Positions 32,475 through 34,529 of a DNA stretch of 34,529 nucleotides are shown here, piece by piece (position 1 is the first letter of the stretch; every line of letters starts with the position of its first letter). The notes beneath the pieces were generated by a model. It saw only the letters and a list, made by a program, of their open reading frames with translations, made no database searches and was not told where the DNA came from. Source of the stretch: Bacteriovorax stolpii (GTDB taxonomy: Bacteria; Bdellovibrionota; Bacteriovoracia; Bacteriovoracales; Bacteriovoracaceae); the NCBI GenBank assembly GCA_945860895.1, contig CAMASK010000027.1:1-34529 (forward strand), in the 5' to 3' direction. Made by a program: the position numbers and the translations under genes.

Positions 32475-32695
32475 GCTAGATATTTTATCACAACTTTTAA
32501 GTTGACCATTTTGCTTTTTTGCCTTTTTTTAAAAAAGAGCAATCGCGCCGATGGAACGAGTCTTTTAAGTTGTTGATAATATTGTTAGGTTGCACTGTCT
32601 GAAACAACAAAGTTTGCCCTCTCTTGTATGGGGACTTAGATGATTTATGCTTTATGGGTTGGGGAAGTATTCCCGAAATGATTAAGGACGTTACG

Positions 32696-34195
32696 ATGAC
32701 GAAACAAATGGCACTGGCGACTCTTTTATTGGCCCTCTTTCTGACATCGTGTACGTCGATGAAGAAAAAAAATAAAAAAAATTCTTATAATCCAACAATT
32801 GCTGAGCAAGCTGAATATTACCGCGTTCAGGAACATCTTATTGAAAAAGATCTTCCTAACTGTAAAGGCTGTATTCATGGCAGCGCTCATCCTCAAACTT
32901 TCACCGCCCCACTAAATACTTATGAAATTGAAGCTAAGGCTGCCAGTGAATTAGGTTTAAGAAATACTAAATTTGATATTCCTGTGACTTGGAACAAGCA
33001 AGTTGCAATGTGGGTTAAGTTTTTTACAGGCAGGGGTCGTAATCATTTTATAAATTACACTCAGCGTGCTGGTAGATATGCACCAGTTCTTTCAAAAATT
33101 ATGGCAGATAATGGTTTACCACGTGATTTAATTTATCTGGCAATGGCTGAATCTGGATTCCAAAACCATGCTCGCTCTTGGGCCAAGGCTGTCGGTCCCT
33201 GGCAATTCATGCCATATACTGGCAGAAAATTTGGTTTGAATATTGATTGGTATGTAGATGAAAGAAGAGATCCTTTGAAAGCATCAATTGCAGCCGCGAA
33301 CTATCTTAAAATTTTACATAATCTTTTTGGCTCATGGGAACTCGCTACTGCTGGTTACAATGCAGGAGAAGGAAAAATCGCCCGTGCAGTGAAGATGTAT
33401 CACACTAAAAATTTCTGGAAATTGACTAAAGGCCGTTACCTTCGTCCTGAAACTAAAAACTATGTTCCTAAAATTATGGCCCTTGCCATCATTGGTAAGA
33501 ACCTTGATGTCTTCGGATTTAATGAAATTGCCTTCGAAAAAGCGCTTGATTATGAAGAGATCATGATCAATGGAAGCGCTGATCTTTATGAAGTTGCAGA
33601 AGTTCTGGAACTAGATTTCGAAGAAGTAAAACGCTACAATCCTGAAATCGTAAGATGGCAAACTCCTCCTTACATGGATACTTATCCATTAAGAGTTCCG
33701 GTTGGTGCCAAGGATGCTTGGGATGATTACAAAGATAAAGATTCCGTTGTTGCCAATAATTTTAAAACGTATGTGACTTCAGGAAGTTCATCGCTTCATC
33801 AGATTTCTAAAAAATTTAAAGTCCCTGTTAACGTATTGGCAGAATTGAATCCAGATTTAGATGAGAATGCTCTTTCATCTAAAACGGTAGTTCATTTACC
33901 ATTTCGTGAGGATCATGCTTTAGATGCCAGCATGTACGCTGATATTTACGAAAAATCTTCTAAGAAGAAAGTTGCCAACAAGAGATCTCGATCATATAGG
34001 CGCTTGGTCAGCGCCCTTAAAAATAAGGGCAAAAGAATTAAGCGTCCTTCTATTTACTATACAGTGAAAAAAGGCGACACCCTTTGGAGAGTGGCCCAGA
34101 GAACCGGTGTTCCAATGAGCACTATAATACGTACCAACTCTCACATAATTAAGCGCCGCCAAATCAATCCTGGGGATAAGCTCGCGATTAGATAG
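32696..34195 (+). CDS. mltD: MltD-like membrane-bound lytic transglycosylase with LysM domains
   Basis: The 499-residue lipoprotein cleaves peptidoglycan with formation of 1,6-anhydro-muramic acid. ATG 32696 has AAGGA 7 nt upstream and opens on a lipoprotein signal with Cys19 (LFLTSC); an ATG at 32624 would add an unlikely leader. The SLT domain shows catalytic Glu152 in AMAESGFQNHA, then GPWQFMPYTGRKFGL and TAGYNAGEG. After it come a degenerate LysM-like segment (about 305-345), a second (about 375-420) and a clear C-terminal LysM starting YYTVKKGDTLWRVAQ (about 456-499). In a predator, such enzymes may act on its own wall or that of its prey. A terminator follows. Confidence 0.93.
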   Translation: MTKQMALATLLLALFLTSCTSMKKKNKKNSYNPTIAEQAEYYRVQEHLIEKDLPNCKGCIHGSAHPQTFTAPLNTYEIEAKAASELGLRNTKFDIPVTWNKQVAMWVKFFTGRGRNHFINYTQRAGRYAPVLSKIMADNGLPRDLIYLAMAESGFQNHARSWAKAVGPWQFMPYTGRKFGLNIDWYVDERRDPLKASIAAANYLKILHNLFGSWELATAGYNAGEGKIARAVKMYHTKNFWKLTKGRYLRPETKNYVPKIMALAIIGKNLDVFGFNEIAFEKALDYEEIMINGSADLYEVAEVLELDFEEVKRYNPEIVRWQTPPYMDTYPLRVPVGAKDAWDDYKDKDSVVANNFKTYVTSGSSSLHQISKKFKVPVNVLAELNPDLDENALSSKTVVHLPFREDHALDASMYADIYEKSSKKKVANKRSRSYRRLVSALKNKGKRIKRPSIYYTVKKGDTLWRVAQRTGVPMSTIIRTNSHIIKRRQINPGDKLAIR

Positions 34196-34230
34196 ACCTA
34201 CTAAACAACAAAGCCTGATAAGATTTCTCA

Positions 34231-34258
34231 AAAACCCACTCGCTAGAGTGGGTTTTTT
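34231..34258 (+). terminator. Rho-independent terminator of the mltD-like gene
   Basis: CCCACTC (34235-34241) and GAGTGGG (34246-34252) form a stem with loop GCTA, extended by A4/T4 and a T-run to 34258. Confidence 0.9.
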
Positions 34259-34263
34259 ATTTT

Positions 34264-34529
34264 ATGCTTTTAAGTATGAGTTTTGGTTTATTAAAACATT
34301 TTAAAGATCACAAGAATCTTCATAATCAAAATGAAGCTACTTTTACCGCCAATATTATTCTGGGACATGATCTTGGATCTATCCTTAAATTAATTGAGCT
34401 ACGTAAAACTCATTCCCATGAATCCATAAAATTGGTTTCTTCACGTCTAATTAATAAGCAGATGCTCATTGAGAACTACCAGTTTGGAGTTTCACAAATA
34501 CGTTCAGAAGAAGCAGTTGCTGAAATTTA
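34264..34529 (+). CDS. Start of an unidentified gene, C-terminus outside the window
   Basis: The frame is open from ATG 34264 (or in-frame ATG 34276, which gives MSFGLLKHF) to the right edge, 88 codons. It contains a beta-strand-like TANIILGHDLGSILKLIEL followed by a second hydrophobic strand (SIKLVSSRL). That could be the first beta-alpha-beta unit of a nucleotide-binding fold, but the glycine pattern is not a clear GxGxxG. No ribosome site stands out for either ATG. Confidence 0.5.
   Translation, partial: MLLSMSFGLLKHFKDHKNLHNQNEATFTANIILGHDLGSILKLIELRKTHSHESIKLVSSRLINKQMLIENYQFGVSQIRSEEAVAEI

Noticed and set aside
32624..32695. Upstream ATG extension of the mltD-like gene
   Set aside because: The extension would precede the lipoprotein signal; ATG 32696 has a proper ribosome site and opens directly on that signal.
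1..34529. CRISPR arrays, insertion sequences, rRNA genes, prophage or restriction-modification genes
   Set aside because: I saw no regularly spaced repeats, transposase-like motifs, rRNA cores or phage structural genes.

Overview
The window is about 34.5 kb of AT-rich (roughly 38 % GC by eye), gene-dense bacterial chromosome. It has Gram-negative traits: signal peptides, lipoproteins, outer-membrane barrels with aromatic C-termini and an MltD-type transglycosylase. With the large share of orphan secreted proteins, a PrkA kinase and a perfect sigma-54 promoter, this suggests the Bdellovibrionota, most likely the Bacteriovoracales (Bacteriovorax/Peredibacter relatives). That placement is inference from gene content, not a database match.

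Layout. 1-1.8 kb: the start of a secreted protein, a Fic-domain gene and tRNA-His(GUG). A 15-bp copy of the tRNA 3' end and flank lies on the far side of the Fic gene, so this may be a small integrated segment. 1.8-3.8 kb: a small barrel-like protein coupled to a HAD phosphatase, then a degraded efflux locus in which a membrane-fusion lipoprotein fragment is joined to the 3' part of an ABC ATPase. 3.8-7.1 kb: prkA and an RluA-family pseudouridine synthase, overlapping by 4 bp. 7.1-10.8 kb: two coupled secreted or membrane proteins (one FGE/SUMF-like, one cysteine-rich), then a lipoprotein of the 5'-nucleotidase family that has lost metal-site and catalytic residues. 10.8-13.1 kb: a NifS-like desulfurase and nadA (NAD synthesis with its Fe-S supplier). 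13.3-15 kb: parA-parB. 15-19.2 kb: orphan secreted proteins, one behind a sigma-54 promoter, a glutamate dehydrogenase and a standalone ComM N-terminal domain.

19.2-24.6 kb is a minus-strand block: rplU-rpmA, a terminator, then obg-rsfS-rlmH-gpmI-pfkA, combining ribosome assembly with glycolysis. 24.7-29.8 kb is a five-gene overlapping operon: two LolC/E-like permeases, a LolD-like ATPase, a LolA-like carrier and an outer-membrane barrel. It looks like a complete inner-to-outer-membrane conveyor and is the best candidate here for a poorly described system. 29.9-34.5 kb holds small hypotheticals, lgt, an mltD-like gene with LysM domains, and the start of an unidentified gene.

I saw no CRISPR array, insertion sequence, rRNA, integrase or parS site. 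All promoter, operator and leader calls were made by eye.
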